A stretch of 64,000 nt of DNA from positions 1 to 64,000 of the forward strand of contig NZ_VOHL01000005.1 in the NCBI RefSeq assembly GCF_007859195.1, written 5' to 3'. The first letter of the stretch is position 1. Each line of letters starts with the position of its first letter. This DNA is from Streptococcus cuniculipharyngis. Lineage in GTDB: Bacteria; Bacillota; Bacilli; Lactobacillales; Streptococcaceae. This document shows positions 54,463 to 64,000 of this stretch, one piece after another. Below the pieces are notes generated by a model. The model saw only the letters and a program-made list of their open reading frames with translations. It had not been told where the DNA came from and did not search any database. The position numbers were made by a program, and so were the translations under genes.

Positions 54463-57111
54463 ATGGTTAAAAAGACGGATGTCCAAGACGATAAAGTGCT
54501 AGAAGCTCAAGTGCATGTTGACCAGCTGGTTCAAAAGGGATTGGCAGCCCTTGAGCAGATGAAAGAACTCAATCAAGAGCAGGTTGACTACATTGTGGCC
54601 AAGGCTTCTGTTGCGGCTCTAGATGCCCATGGTGAGTTGGCCATGCATGCGGTCAAGGAAACAGGGCGTGGCGTATTTGAAGATAAGGCAACAAAAAATC
54701 TCTTTGCCTGTGAGCATGTGGTTAATAACATGCGTCACACCAAGACGGTTGGTATCATTGAAGAAGATGATGTGACAGGCTTGACCTTGATTGCTGAGCC
54801 AGTTGGTGTGGTCTGTGGGGTAACGCCAACCACTAACCCAACGTCAACAACAATCTTCAAATCCTTGATTGCCTTGAAGACACGAAATCCGATTGTCTTT
54901 GCTTTCCATCCATCCGCCCAAGAATCATCAGCCCATGCGGCTCAGATTGTGCGTGATGCAGCCGTTGCAGCAGGTGCCCCAGAAGACTGTATCCAATGGA
55001 TTAGTCAGCCATCAATGGAAGCAACATCGGCCTTGATGAATCACGATGGGATTGCGACAATCTTGGCGACTGGTGGTAATGGCATGGTGCGTGCAGCTTA
55101 TTCTTGTGGGAAACCAGCCCTTGGTGTTGGTGCGGGAAATGTTCCTGCCTACGTGGAAAAATCAGCCAATGTCCGTCAAGCTGTTCATGATATTGTCATG
55201 TCCAAGTCCTTTGATAATGGGATGGTTTGTGCTTCTGAGCAGGCGGTCATTATTGACCAAGAAATCTATGATGAGTTTGTAGAAGAATTCAAGTCTTATC
55301 GCACTTATTTTGTCACTAAGAAAGAAAAAGCACTCTTGGAAGCCTATTGCTTTGGTGCCAAGGCAGGTAGCAAGAACTGTGCTGAAGCTAAACTTAATGC
55401 AGCCATCGTTGGAAAACCAGCTGCCTGGATTGCTGAACAAGCAGGTTTCAGTGTGCCAGAGGGAACCAATATCTTGGCGGCAGAGGTAGCAGAGGTTGGG
55501 GAGGCTGAGCCACTAACACGTGAAAAACTCTCGCCAATTATCGCAGTCCTGAAAGCTGACTCTCGTGAGGATGGTCTTGAAAAAGCCCGCCAAATGGTCG
55601 AATTTGACGGACTGGGTCACTCAGCGGCTATCCACACAGCAGATGAAGCCTTGGCCAAAGAATTTGGTAAGTTGGTCTGTGCTATCCGTGTCATCTGGAA
55701 TTCTCCATCAACCTTTGGTGGGATTGGTGATGTTTACAATTCCTTCCTACCGTCATTGACGCTTGGTTGTGGTTCTTATGGCCGTAACTCAGTTGGCGAT
55801 AATGTCAGCGCAGTCAATCTCTTGAATATTAAGAAAGTGGGCAGACGGAGAAATAATATGCAGTGGTTTAAGGTTCCTTCAAAAACATACTTTGAGCGTG
55901 ATTCGATTCAATACCTTCAAAAATGTCGTGATGTGGAACGTGTCATGATTGTTACAGACCATGCCATGGTTGAATTAGGCTTCCTTGATCGGATTTTGGA
56001 GCAACTAGAACTTCGTCGCAACAAGGTTGTTTACCAAATTTTTGCTGATGTTGAACCAGACCCAGACATTACAACGGTTTATAAGGGAACTGACTTGATG
56101 CGAAGCTTTAAGCCAGATACCATTATTGCTTTGGGTGGTGGCTCCCCTATGGATGCTGCTAAAGTGATGTGGCTCTTCTATGAACAACCAGAGGTTGATT
56201 TCCATGATTTGGTGCAAAAATTCATGGATATCCGTAAGCGTGCCTTCAAATTCCCTGAACTTGGTAAGAAATCTAAGTTTATCGCTATCCCAACCACATC
56301 AGGAACAGGCTCAGAAGTAACCCCATTTGCGGTTATCTCTGACAAGGCCAACAACCGTAAATACCCAATCGCTGATTATTCGTTGACACCGACGGTTGCC
56401 ATTGTGGACCCAGCCCTTGTCATGACTGTACCGGCTCATGTCACAGCAGATACAGGTATGGACGTTTTGACCCATGCGACAGAGGCCTATGTGTCAACGG
56501 TGGCTAATGACTATACGGATGGTCTAGCGTTACAAGCGATTAAACTGGTTTTTGAAAATCTGGAAAATTCAGTTAAGAATGCTGACTTTGAATCTCGTGA
56601 GAAGATGCACAATGCGTCAACCATTGCCGGTATGGCCTTTGCCAATGCCTTCCTTGGCATTTCTCACTCAATGGCTCATAAGATTGGTGGTATCTTCCAT
56701 ACTGTTCACGGTCGGACCAATGCCATTTTGCTTCCTTATGTCATCCGTTACAATGGTACTCGTCCAGCTAAAACAGCGACTTGGCCTAAGTACAATTATT
56801 ATAAGGCTGATGAGAAGTACCAAGATATTGCCAAAATGCTAGGTCTTCCAGCTTCAACACCAGAAGAAGGTGTGGCGTCTTATGCTAAGGCTGTCTATGA
56901 ATTGGGTGAGCGTATCGGTATTAAGATGTGCTTCAAGGACCAAGGCATTGACGAAAAAGAATTCATGGCTAAGGCTGAAGAAATTGCCTATTTGGCTTAT
57001 GAAGATCAATGTACCCCAGCCAACCCACGCTTGGCCCTGGTCAATGACATGAAAGAAATCGTGCAGGACGCTTACTATGGTTACAAGGAAAGACCAGGTC
57101 GTCTGAAATAG
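54463..57111 (+). CDS. adhE: Bifunctional acetaldehyde-CoA / alcohol dehydrogenase
   Basis: 882 residues. N-terminal aldehyde dehydrogenase (about 15-440) converts acetyl-CoA to acetaldehyde; catalytic Cys in SFDNGMVCASEQ. C-terminal iron-dependent alcohol dehydrogenase (about 460-870) makes ethanol: GGGSPMDAAK for NADH and GISHSMAHKIGGIFHTVHG with metal-binding His. Family members assemble into spirosomes. The frame begins upstream at 54427, but ATG 54463 has AAGGAGG. Rex and carbon state probably set expression. Confidence 0.96.
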   Translation: MVKKTDVQDDKVLEAQVHVDQLVQKGLAALEQMKELNQEQVDYIVAKASVAALDAHGELAMHAVKETGRGVFEDKATKNLFACEHVVNNMRHTKTVGIIEEDDVTGLTLIAEPVGVVCGVTPTTNPTSTTIFKSLIALKTRNPIVFAFHPSAQESSAHAAQIVRDAAVAAGAPEDCIQWISQPSMEATSALMNHDGIATILATGGNGMVRAAYSCGKPALGVGAGNVPAYVEKSANVRQAVHDIVMSKSFDNGMVCASEQAVIIDQEIYDEFVEEFKSYRTYFVTKKEKALLEAYCFGAKAGSKNCAEAKLNAAIVGKPAAWIAEQAGFSVPEGTNILAAEVAEVGEAEPLTREKLSPIIAVLKADSREDGLEKARQMVEFDGLGHSAAIHTADEALAKEFGKLVCAIRVIWNSPSTFGGIGDVYNSFLPSLTLGCGSYGRNSVGDNVSAVNLLNIKKVGRRRNNMQWFKVPSKTYFERDSIQYLQKCRDVERVMIVTDHAMVELGFLDRILEQLELRRNKVVYQIFADVEPDPDITTVYKGTDLMRSFKPDTIIALGGGSPMDAAKVMWLFYEQPEVDFHDLVQKFMDIRKRAFKFPELGKKSKFIAIPTTSGTGSEVTPFAVISDKANNRKYPIADYSLTPTVAIVDPALVMTVPAHVTADTGMDVLTHATEAYVSTVANDYTDGLALQAIKLVFENLENSVKNADFESREKMHNASTIAGMAFANAFLGISHSMAHKIGGIFHTVHGRTNAILLPYVIRYNGTRPAKTATWPKYNYYKADEKYQDIAKMLGLPASTPEEGVASYAKAVYELGERIGIKMCFKDQGIDEKEFMAKAEEIAYLAYEDQCTPANPRLALVNDMKEIVQDAYYGYKERPGRLK

Positions 57112-57113
57112 CT

Positions 57114-57140
57114 AAAAAAGGGGCTTTAAGCCCTTTTTTG
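57114..57140 (+). terminator. Terminator after adhE
   Basis: AAAAAGGGGCTT/AAGCCCCTTTTTT, a perfect stem with a short loop and T run. Confidence 0.92.
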
Positions 57141-57212
57141 CTGAGTCAAACTTTTCTAAACTGCTAGGCTTGTGTTATAATTAAGGAAAACTCTGACAAG
57201 TGAGGAAAGTTT

Positions 57213-58697
57213 ATGGTCTTAATGTATCAATCAACGCGCGATGCACACAATAAGGTTAGGGCAAGTCAAGCCATTCTACAGGGCTTGGCGTCAGATGGTG
57301 GCTTGTTTACACCGACGGACTTGCCAGAGCTTGATCTTGATTTTGAGCAGTTGCAGGCGGCGAGCTACCAAGAGGTAGCCAAGTTGATTTTGTCAGCCTT
57401 TTTGGATGATTTTACAGAAGAAGAGCTGGACTATTGTATTCAACATGCCTATGATGATAAATTTGACACGTCAGTTATCGCACCCGTGGTTAAATTGGGT
57501 CAGCAATATCATTTGGAACTCTTTCATGGCGCCACTATTGCCTTTAAGGATATGGCCCTGTCAGTCCTGCCTTATTTCATGACGGTGGCGGCTAAAAAAC
57601 AAGGGGTCAAGGATAAGATTGTTATTCTAACAGCAACCTCTGGTGATACGGGCAAGGCAGCCATGGCTGGTTTTGCTGATGTGCCTGGAACGGAGATTAT
57701 TGTCTTTTATCCTCATGGTGGGGTTAGTAAAATTCAAGAATTGCAGATGACAACCCAAGAGGGAAGCAACACACATGTGGTCGCCATTAAGGGCAATTTT
57801 GATGATGCTCAGACGCAAGTCAAGCAGATGTTCAATAATGACAACTTGAAAGAAAATCTGGCTCAGGCAGGCATGCGTTTCTCATCGGCCAATTCCATGA
57901 ATATTGGACGTTTGGTGCCGCAAATTGTTTACTATGTCTATGCCTATGCCCAACTGGTTAAGGCGGGAGAGATTACATCAGGTCAGGCAATCAATGTTTC
58001 AGTGCCGACCGGCAATTTTGGTAATATCTTGGCAGCCTATTATGCCAGGGAGCTTGGTGTTCCCATTGCCAAGCTAATCTGTGCCTCAAATGAGAACAAG
58101 GTCTTGACGGATTTCTTCCAAACTGGACATTATGATAAAAATCGTACCTTCAAGGTAACCACTAGTCCTTCCATGGATATTTTGGTATCATCAAACTTGG
58201 AGCGTTTGATTTTCCATCTTTTGGGCAATGACGCAGAAGCGACTAAACAACTGATGAATGAGTTGGCTCAAGAAGGACAATATCAGTTGACGGTCAAAAA
58301 TCAAGCCATCTGGGATTTATTTGAGGCAGGTTTTGCTAGTGAATTGGAAACAGCGGCAGATATTAAGCGGCTTTATGATCAGACAGGCTATATCCAAGAC
58401 CCACATACAGCGGTTGCTTCGGCGGTCGCCCATGCTTATCAAGACAGGTGTCAAGATAAAGGTCCAACCCTGATTGTTTCAACGGCTAGTCCTTACAAAT
58501 TCCCACGAGTGGCAGTTGGGGCAGTGACAGGTCAAGAGGTGGTGGATGATTTTCAAGCCGTGACAGACCTACATGAGTTATCTGGCCTAGCCTTGCCTAA
58601 GGCAGTCAAGGACTTGCAGGAAGCTGGGGTCCGTCATCAAACAGTGGTGGCCGTGACGGAGATGCAGGCCGAAGTGGAAAAACGTTTAGGAGTCTAA
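57213..58697 (+). CDS. thrC: Threonine synthase
   Basis: A PLP enzyme making threonine from O-phosphohomoserine; 494 residues as usual. The PLP lysine is in GATIAFKDMALSV (about 113-125), the phosphate-binding loop in TATSGDTGKAAMAGF, and SVPTGNFGNILAAYYAR is conserved in the family. An extended -10 TGTTATAAT ends at 57181. Start ATG 57213 with GAGGAAAG upstream; ATG 57222 is an alternative. Confidence 0.96.
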   Translation: MVLMYQSTRDAHNKVRASQAILQGLASDGGLFTPTDLPELDLDFEQLQAASYQEVAKLILSAFLDDFTEEELDYCIQHAYDDKFDTSVIAPVVKLGQQYHLELFHGATIAFKDMALSVLPYFMTVAAKKQGVKDKIVILTATSGDTGKAAMAGFADVPGTEIIVFYPHGGVSKIQELQMTTQEGSNTHVVAIKGNFDDAQTQVKQMFNNDNLKENLAQAGMRFSSANSMNIGRLVPQIVYYVYAYAQLVKAGEITSGQAINVSVPTGNFGNILAAYYARELGVPIAKLICASNENKVLTDFFQTGHYDKNRTFKVTTSPSMDILVSSNLERLIFHLLGNDAEATKQLMNELAQEGQYQLTVKNQAIWDLFEAGFASELETAADIKRLYDQTGYIQDPHTAVASAVAHAYQDRCQDKGPTLIVSTASPYKFPRVAVGAVTGQEVVDDFQAVTDLHELSGLALPKAVKDLQEAGVRHQTVVAVTEMQAEVEKRLGV

Positions 58698-58716
58698 GAG
58701 CCAATCGGCTCTTTTA
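58697..58716 (+). terminator. Terminator after thrC
   Basis: AGAGCC/GGCTCT with an AATC loop and TTTT tail. The stem is short. Confidence 0.65.
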
Positions 58717-58740
58717 CTCTTTATCGGGAAAGGAAAGAGG

Positions 58741-60024
58741 ATGAATAAGACCAGTAGCCGTCTACTAAAGATTGCCCTGCCAGTCATGTTAGAAAATTTT
58801 TTGCAAGCCTTGATGGGGCTAGTTGACAGTTATATGGTTGCCCAGTTGGGTTTACTGACGATTTCAGGCGTAGCGGTAGCCAATCAAATCATGACGGTTT
58901 ATCAGGCGATTTTCATGGCCTTGGCAGCTGGAACATCAAGTTTCTTTGCCCAAGCCATGGCCAAAAAGGACAAGGACTTGGAGGATCTTGCTAGTAGACA
59001 AATCTTATTTTTGACCATTTTTTTGGGAATGTTCTTGGGTATGGTATCGCTAGTGGGTGGCCCCTATCTCTTGTAACTTTTGGGTACACCAACTGACATT
59101 AGTCGCTTGGGAGCTACCTATCTTGCCTATGTTGGAGGGAGTGTCGTCTTGCTAGGCTTGACCATGAGCCTGTCAGCTATGGCACGGGTTAAGGGCATGC
59201 TCAATTTTCCTTTGCTGGTCAGTCTATGGACCAATCTGCTTAATCTTTGTCTGTCAGCCCTAGCCATCTTTGCTTTCCCGTGGGGGCTTGTCGGGGTGGC
59301 CTTGGCCACGGTTATGTCACGCTTCCTCGGCTGTCTCTGGCTCTGGTTGAGGTTGGACCTGTTCAAATCTTGGGCCTGGACAGGGAATTTACTGAGTTCC
59401 AAATTGCTAGCTTTGACACTACCAGCCGTTGGGGAACGCCTGATGATGCGTTTGGGCGATTTGCTGACGCTGACCTTACTGACAGGGCTAGGAACCAAAG
59501 TAATTGCGGCCAATAGCATTGGTGAGAGTTTGACCCAGTTTAATTATTTACCAGCCTTAGGCATGGCAACAGCCACCCTTATTCTCGTGGCTGAAGCCTA
59601 TGGTAAGCAAGAGTTGCAGGCTGGGGCTGATGTTTTGAAAAGGGCCTATGTGTTAGCTAGCCCGATGATGCTCTTGCTGAGTGGCATGATTTATGGCCTG
59701 GGTCAGGACTTGATTGGCTTTTTTACAGCCGATGGTGCGGTGAGAGCAGGTAGTCGGATTGTTCTGTTCTACTCATTTCTAGGCAGTCCTATAACTGCGG
59801 GGGTTATGGTCTTGACCAGTTTTTGGCAGGCAGTGGGCAAGAGCCAGCTCCCCCTTTATGCTACCAGTTTTGGCATGTGGGGCATTCGGATTGGGCTAGG
59901 CTATCTATTGATTGCTCAATTCCAACTGGGCTTGACCGGTCTCTGGCTGGCCACCATATTGGATAATCTCTGGCGCTTGGTTTATCTTTGTTATCACTAT
60001 ACTAAATATGAAACAGTGGATTAA
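58741..60024 (+). pseudogene. MATE family efflux protein, interrupted by an in-frame stop
   Basis: Together the two parts encode about 427 codons, near full length for MATE antiporters (twelve helices). The first part (58741-59076) has LKIALPVMLENFLQALMG and VDSYMVAQLG; after TAA at 59074-59076 the same frame continues with LLGTPTDISRLGATYLAYVG. No base is inserted or lost: a single nonsense change, for example CAA to TAA, explains it. The rest is undamaged, which suggests a recent event. GGAAAGAGG precedes ATG. Confidence 0.88.
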
Positions 60025-60256
60025 TCAAATAGCCATTGTTCACCATAGTTTTTTAGAGCTATCACACTCAGATGGTCAGTCTTTGAGAGCCTGTACTAGT
60101 GGCTTTAGGATAGGGGGATATTTTCCGAGTCATATTAGTGTCTTTTTTTTATAAAATGTGATATTATATTGTGGCTAGGGTTATACAAACGTTTCCAAAA
60201 CCAAAATAACCTTGGAATTGTATCATTTTCATTATTTTTTAAAGAGGAGACTTTCT
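60025..60256 (+). promoter_or_regulatory. spxB promoter region with a cre-like site
   Basis: No gene in these 232 nt. AT-rich -10 candidates (GATATTATATT, about 60161-60171) are followed by ATACAAACGTTTCCA (60183-60197), which resembles a CcpA cre site around AAACGTTT with two mismatches and lies in a larger GGTT..AACC symmetry. GAGGAG precedes spxB. CcpA control of spxB is known in other streptococci; the site here is an inference. Confidence 0.5.
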
Positions 60257-62038
60257 ATGAGTCAAGGTAAAATTACTGCTTCTGCAGCTATGCTCAATGT
60301 CTTGAAGACATGGGGTGTTGACACAATCTACGGTATTCCTTCAGGAACATTGAGTTCATTGATGGATGCTCTTGCTGAAGATAAGGATATCCGTTTCCTA
60401 CAAGTTCGTCACGAAGAAACTGGTGCCCTTGCAGCATTGATGCAAGCTAAATTTGGTGGTTCTATCGGTGTCTGTGTCGGTTCTGGTGGACCAGGTGCGA
60501 CTCACTTGATTAACGGTATCTACGATGCTGCCATGGATGCGACACCAATGCTTGCTATTCTTGGTTCACGTCCAGTTAACGAGTTGAACATGGATGCCTT
60601 CCAAGAATTGAACCAAAACCCAATGTATAACGGTGTTGCGGTTTACAACAAACGTGTTGCTTATGCTGCACAATTGCCAAAAGTAATTGACGAAGCTTGC
60701 TGTGCGGCAATCGCTAAAAAAGGTCCAGCAGTTGTTGAAATCCCTGTTAACTTTGGTTTTGAAGAAATTGATGAAAATTCATACTATGGTTCAGGAACAT
60801 ACGACCGTACCTTTGTTGCACCAGCTTTGAACCAAGTTGAAATTGACAAGGCTGTTGAAATCTTGAACAATGCTAAACGCCCAGTTATCTATTCTGGTTT
60901 CGGTGGTGTTGGCGCAGGTCAAGTTGTGACGGAATTGTCTCGTAAAATCAAAGCACCGATCATTACAACTGGTAAAAACTTTGAAGCCTTTGAGTGGAAC
61001 TATGAAGGTTTGACAGGTTCTGCCTACCGTGTTGGTTGGAAATCAGCCAACGAAGTTATCTTTGAAGCAGACACAGTTCTCTTCATGGGGTGTAACTTCC
61101 CATTCTCAGAAGTTTACAACACCTTCAAAAATGTTGAGAAATTCATCCAAGTGGACATCGATCCTTACAAACTTGGTAAACGTCATGCGCTTGATGCGTC
61201 TATCCTTGGTGATGTGAAAGAAGCAGCTCAAGCAATCCTTGATAAGGTTAACCCAGTTGAATCAACACCATGGTGGAGAGCTGTTGTGAAAAACAACCAA
61301 AACTGGCGTGATTACATGAACAAGCTTGAAGGTAAAACTGAAGGCGAATTGCAATTGTACCAAGTTTACAATGCCATCAACAAATATGCTGATGAAAATG
61401 CAATTTACTCAATTGACGTCGGTAACTCAACACAAACATCTACTCGTCACTTGCACATGACACCTAAGAACATGTGGCGCACATCTCCATTGTTCGCAAC
61501 AATGGGTATTGCCCTTCCAGGTGGTATTGCAGCTAAGAAAGACAATCCAGATCGTCAAGTATGGAACATCATGGGTGACGGTGCTTTCGGTATGTGCTAC
61601 CCAGACGTGATCACTAACGTTCAATATGACCTTCCAGTTATCAACGTTGTCTTCTCAAATGCTGAGTATGCTTTCATCAAGAACAAGTATGAAGATACCA
61701 ACAAACACTTGTTTGGTGTTGACTTCACAAACCCAGACTACAAGATGATTGCAGAAGCACAAGGTGCGGTTGGTTTCACTGTAAACCGTATCGAAGACAT
61801 CGATGCTGTCGTTAAAGAAGCGGTTGAATTGAACAAACAAGGTAAGACAATCGTGATTGATGCCCGCATCACACAACATCGTCCAATCCCAGTTGAAGCA
61901 CCTGAGTTGAAATTGGAACCAAAAGCTTTCTCTGCTGAAGAGATTGCAGCCTTCAAAGAAAAATATGAAGCAGAAGAATTGGTACCATTCAGTGCTTACT
62001 TGGCTGAAGAAGGTCTTGAGTCTCGCAACTACAAATAA
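60257..62038 (+). CDS. spxB: Pyruvate oxidase SpxB (hydrogen-peroxide forming)
   Basis: This thiamine diphosphate and FAD enzyme converts pyruvate, phosphate and oxygen to acetyl phosphate, CO2 and hydrogen peroxide. The 593 residues are very close to pneumococcal SpxB throughout, e.g. [20 protein letters not shown]. The catalytic Glu is in VRHEETGAL, and the thiamine motif runs from MGDGAF to VVFSN. ATG 60257 has GAGGAG upstream; an upstream frame to 60212 is ignored. Codon use is strongly biased (AAC, TTC, GGT), indicating high expression. Confidence 0.96.
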   Translation: MSQGKITASAAMLNVLKTWGVDTIYGIPSGTLSSLMDALAEDKDIRFLQVRHEETGALAALMQAKFGGSIGVCVGSGGPGATHLINGIYDAAMDATPMLAILGSRPVNELNMDAFQELNQNPMYNGVAVYNKRVAYAAQLPKVIDEACCAAIAKKGPAVVEIPVNFGFEEIDENSYYGSGTYDRTFVAPALNQVEIDKAVEILNNAKRPVIYSGFGGVGAGQVVTELSRKIKAPIITTGKNFEAFEWNYEGLTGSAYRVGWKSANEVIFEADTVLFMGCNFPFSEVYNTFKNVEKFIQVDIDPYKLGKRHALDASILGDVKEAAQAILDKVNPVESTPWWRAVVKNNQNWRDYMNKLEGKTEGELQLYQVYNAINKYADENAIYSIDVGNSTQTSTRHLHMTPKNMWRTSPLFATMGIALPGGIAAKKDNPDRQVWNIMGDGAFGMCYPDVITNVQYDLPVINVVFSNAEYAFIKNKYEDTNKHLFGVDFTNPDYKMIAEAQGAVGFTVNRIEDIDAVVKEAVELNKQGKTIVIDARITQHRPIPVEAPELKLEPKAFSAEEIAAFKEKYEAEELVPFSAYLAEEGLESRNYK

Positions 62039-62080
62039 GCCTTTGCGAGTATAAAGAAAACTTTCTATTCAAGCAGTAAA

Positions 62081-62106
62081 AGTCCAAGAATTATCTTGGG
62101 CTTTTT
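62081..62106 (+). terminator. Terminator after spxB
   Basis: AGTCCAAGA/TCTTGGGCT with a 4-nt loop and TTTT tail. Confidence 0.88.
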
Positions 62107-62152
62107 CTTGTCATCTTTGGGAAAATTATTTTGAAAAAGTGGCATAAAATCC

Positions 62153-62317
62153 TTGCAAAGCGTGGTTTAGTGTGGTATTCTATATGAAGTGCTGTAAAAA
62201 AACAGCCTTAGCTTTGATGCAAGAGGTTGCGACACGCTCGGTTGCATTGCCACGCAACGCTGTCGGTTTTCTTGTGGAGCTAGCCTAGATCTTAAATAGA
62301 CGAAAAAGGAGACAAAG
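62153..62317 (+). promoter_or_regulatory. S10 operon promoter and structured mRNA leader
   Basis: TTGCAA (62153-62158), 17 nt, TATTCT (62176-62181). The roughly 130-nt leader has a hairpin with outer stem CGACA/TGTCG (62230-62265) and inner GTTGC/GCAAC, then a GGAGCTAGCC tail. Such structured leaders occur before ribosomal-protein operons for autoregulation. The ligand is not shown by the sequence. Confidence 0.6.
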
Positions 62318-62626
62318 ATGGCAAACAAAAAAATCCGTATCCGCTTGAAAGCTTACGAACATCGTACACTTGATACAGCGGCAGCTAAAATTGTAGAAAC
62401 TGCAACTCGTACAGGGGCAACAGTTGCTGGACCAGTTCCGCTTCCAACTGAACGCAGTCTTTATACAATTATTCGTGCGACTCACAAATACAAAGACTCT
62501 CGTGAGCAATTTGAAATGCGTACTCACAAACGTCTGATTGATATTGTGAACCCAACACAAAAAACTGTTGATGCTTTGATGAAGCTTGACCTTCCAAGTG
62601 GCGTTAACGTTGAAATCAAACTTTAA
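62318..62626 (+). CDS. rpsJ: 30S ribosomal protein S10
   Basis: 102 residues, full length: [33 protein letters not shown] opens the protein (written here in two parts: [16 protein letters not shown] and [12 protein letters not shown]), with [10 protein letters not shown] and the TRPTHK-type loop. S10 also partners NusB in antitermination. First gene of the S10-spc ribosomal-protein operon, with AAAGGAG before ATG. Confidence 0.97.
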   Translation: MANKKIRIRLKAYEHRTLDTAAAKIVETATRTGATVAGPVPLPTERSLYTIIRATHKYKDSREQFEMRTHKRLIDIVNPTQKTVDALMKLDLPSGVNVEIKL

Positions 62627-62635
62627 TTTGATTGA

Positions 62636-62698
62636 GAGCATAAAAAACGCTCGTTAAAAACTTTTTTGAGCATGAAAAACGCTCATAAAAAACTTTTT
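62636..62698 (+). repeat. Tandem hairpin repeat between rpsJ and rplC
   Basis: Two copies of a 31-32-nt unit (starting 62636 and 62668): GAGCAT, A-rich GAAAAAC-type core, GCTC, A tract, CTTTTT. Each copy can form a small GAGC/GCTC hairpin ahead of a T run. They may be partial terminators or processing sites that set the rpsJ to rplC ratio, or a recent duplication. Confidence 0.75.
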
Positions 62699-62732
62699 AC
62701 TAGAAAAAATTAAGTAAAGGAAATATTTTCTC

Positions 62733-63359
62733 ATGACAAAAGGAATCTTAGGGAAAAAAGTGGGAATGACTCAAATCTTCACTGAATCTGGTGAATTTAT
62801 CCCTGTAACTGTCATTGAAGCAACTCCAAACGTTGTTCTTCAAGTGAAAACTCTTGAAACTGATGGCTACCAAGCTGTTCAAGTTGGTTTCGATGACAAA
62901 CGTGAAGTATTGAGCAACAAACCTGCCAAAGGCCATGTCGCTAAAGCAGACACAGCTCCTAAGCGCTTCATTCGTGAATTCAAAAACATCGAAGGCTTGG
63001 AAGTTGGTCAAGAAATTACTGTTGAAACATTCGCAGCCGGTGATGTTGTTGATGTTACTGGAACATCAAAAGGTAAAGGTTTCCAAGGTGTTATCAAACG
63101 CCACGGTCAATCACGTGGTCCAATGGCTCACGGTTCTCGCTACCATCGTCGCCCAGGTTCTATGGGACCTGTTGCACCTAACCGCGTTTTCAAAAACAAA
63201 CGCTTGGCAGGACGTATGGGTGGTAACCGTGTGACTATCCAAAATCTTGAAATTGTTCAAGTTGTTCCAGAAAAAAATGTTATCCTTATCAAGGGTAATG
63301 TACCAGGTGCTAAGAAATCTCTTATCACTATCAAATCAGCGGTTAAAGCTGGTAAATAA
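62733..63359 (+). CDS. rplC: 50S ribosomal protein L3
   Basis: 208 residues, full length: [20 protein letters not shown] at the start, [19 protein letters not shown] (the extension that reaches the peptidyl-transferase centre) and [21 protein letters not shown]3 is an early assembly protein. AAAGGAAA lies about 9 nt before ATG, in the S10 operon. Confidence 0.97.
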   Translation: MTKGILGKKVGMTQIFTESGEFIPVTVIEATPNVVLQVKTLETDGYQAVQVGFDDKREVLSNKPAKGHVAKADTAPKRFIREFKNIEGLEVGQEITVETFAAGDVVDVTGTSKGKGFQGVIKRHGQSRGPMAHGSRYHRRPGSMGPVAPNRVFKNKRLAGRMGGNRVTIQNLEIVQVVPEKNVILIKGNVPGAKKSLITIKSAVKAGK

Positions 63360-63384
63360 TTAAGGAAAGGGGAAATCAGTTAAA

Positions 63385-64000
63385 ATGGCAAACGTAAAAC
63401 TATTTGACCAAACTGGTAAAGAAGTTAGCACCGTTGAACTTAACGATGCAATCTTCGGTATTGAACCAAACGAATCAGTGGTCTTTGATGTTGTAATCAG
63501 CCAACGTGCTAGCCTTCGTCAAGGTACACATGCGGTTAAAAACCGTGCAGCAGTATCAGGCGGTGGTCGCAAGCCATGGCGTCAAAAAGGAACTGGTCGT
63601 GCTCGTCACGGATCAATCCGTTCACCACAATGGCGTGGTGGTGGTGTGGTCTTTGGGCCGACTCCACGTTCGTACGGCTACAAATTGCCACAAAAAGTAC
63701 GTCGTCTGGCATTGAAATCAGTTTACTCAGCAAAAGTTGCTGAAGAAAAATTTGTAGCAGTTGAAGCACTTTCATTTGCAGCACCAAAAACTGCTGAATT
63801 TGCAACAGTTCTTTCAGCTCTTAGCATCGATTCAAAAGTACTTGTTATTCTTGAAGAAGGAAATGAATTTGCAGCACTTTCTGCACGCAACCTTCCAAAT
63901 GTTAAAGTTGCAACTGCAACAACTGCAAGTGTTCTTGATATCGTGAACGCAGATAAACTTCTTGTTACTAAAGAAGCAATCTCTACTATCGAGGAGGTTC
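63385..64000 (+). CDS. rplD: 50S ribosomal protein L4, cut by the window end
   Basis: The first 205 codons of L4 (usual length 207). It starts [20 protein letters not shown] and has the long internal loop with [19 protein letters not shown] that lines the peptide exit tunnel. The plus-strand frame runs open to base 64000, so only the last two or so residues and the stop are outside. AAAGGGG precedes ATG. Confidence 0.96.
   Translation, partial: MANVKLFDQTGKEVSTVELNDAIFGIEPNESVVFDVVISQRASLRQGTHAVKNRAAVSGGGRKPWRQKGTGRARHGSIRSPQWRGGGVVFGPTPRSYGYKLPQKVRRLALKSVYSAKVAEEKFVAVEALSFAAPKTAEFATVLSALSIDSKVLVILEEGNEFAALSARNLPNVKVATATTASVLDIVNADKLLVTKEAISTIEEV

Noticed and set aside
1-64000. CRISPR arrays, complete insertion sequences, prophage structural genes
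   Set aside because: No regularly spaced repeats, no transposase reading frames with terminal repeats, and no phage structural or lysis genes were seen.

Overview
The window is a stretch of Streptococcus chromosome of roughly 40% G+C. The evidence is the streptococcal gene order (hisS-aspS; argS/mutS-mutL-ruvA-tag-cinA-recA-spxA; ireB-ruvX-DUF1292; nrdD-nrdG; polC-pgi; ruvB; adhE-thrC; the S10 ribosomal-protein operon), a SigX competence (CIN) box upstream of cinA-recA, the extended -10 TGTTATAAT promoters, and an SpxB-type pyruvate oxidase. I do not assign a species.

Core, 1-15,950: tRNA-Arg (3' half) and tRNA-Pro, hisS, aspS, two YitT-family membrane proteins, argS (minus strand), then mismatch repair (mutS, mutL), ruvA, tag, the competence-linked cinA-recA pair, and spxA. 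Core, 33,680-64,000: a truncated DUF1307 gene, ireB-ruvX-DUF1292, a GT-C-like membrane protein, nrdD/nrdG behind tandem NrdR boxes, pepF-type peptidase, cutC, yaaA, polC, pgi, a secreted glycine-rich protein with a tiny membrane partner, ruvB, a low-molecular-weight phosphatase, a MORN protein, an OatA-like acyltransferase, adhE behind a Rex box, thrC, a MATE gene broken by a stop, spxB, and rpsJ-rplC-rplD (cut by the window end).

Accessory island, about 15,990-33,680, inserted between spxA and ireB, AT-rich and in three layers. (1) A decaying blp-type bacteriocin regulon: stand-alone LytTR gene (blpS-like), response regulator blpR with a frameshift and lost start, intact histidine kinase blpH, a new double-glycine peptide in the blpC position, and only the C-terminal half of the C39 exporter blpA. 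A promoter box shared by the peptide gene and a divergent operon (identical 11-mer, identical 30-nt distance to TATACT) ties the operon at 20.7-25.3 kb to this regulon. That operon encodes a 30-residue cationic peptide with no evident leader, two ABC-2 permeases with one ATPase (LanFEG-like), a CPBP protein, a small membrane protein and a truncated exporter. (2) A mobile-element layer: a complete Fst/par-type type I toxin-antitoxin locus, a tyrosine recombinase gene, a 16-bp perfect inverted repeat, and a decayed second copy of a related recombinase at the other edge (33.25-33.55 kb). (3) Between the two recombinases lies a class III lanthipeptide cluster: LanKC synthetase, ABC exporter, Rgg-type regulator, and a four-gene micro-ORF operon ending in two near-identical 29-residue precursor candidates.

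The best candidate for an undescribed system is layer 3, an Rgg-linked class III lanthipeptide with unusually short tandem precursors; the cationic-peptide operon of layer 1 is second. Both are inferred from sequence reading only; no database search was possible.
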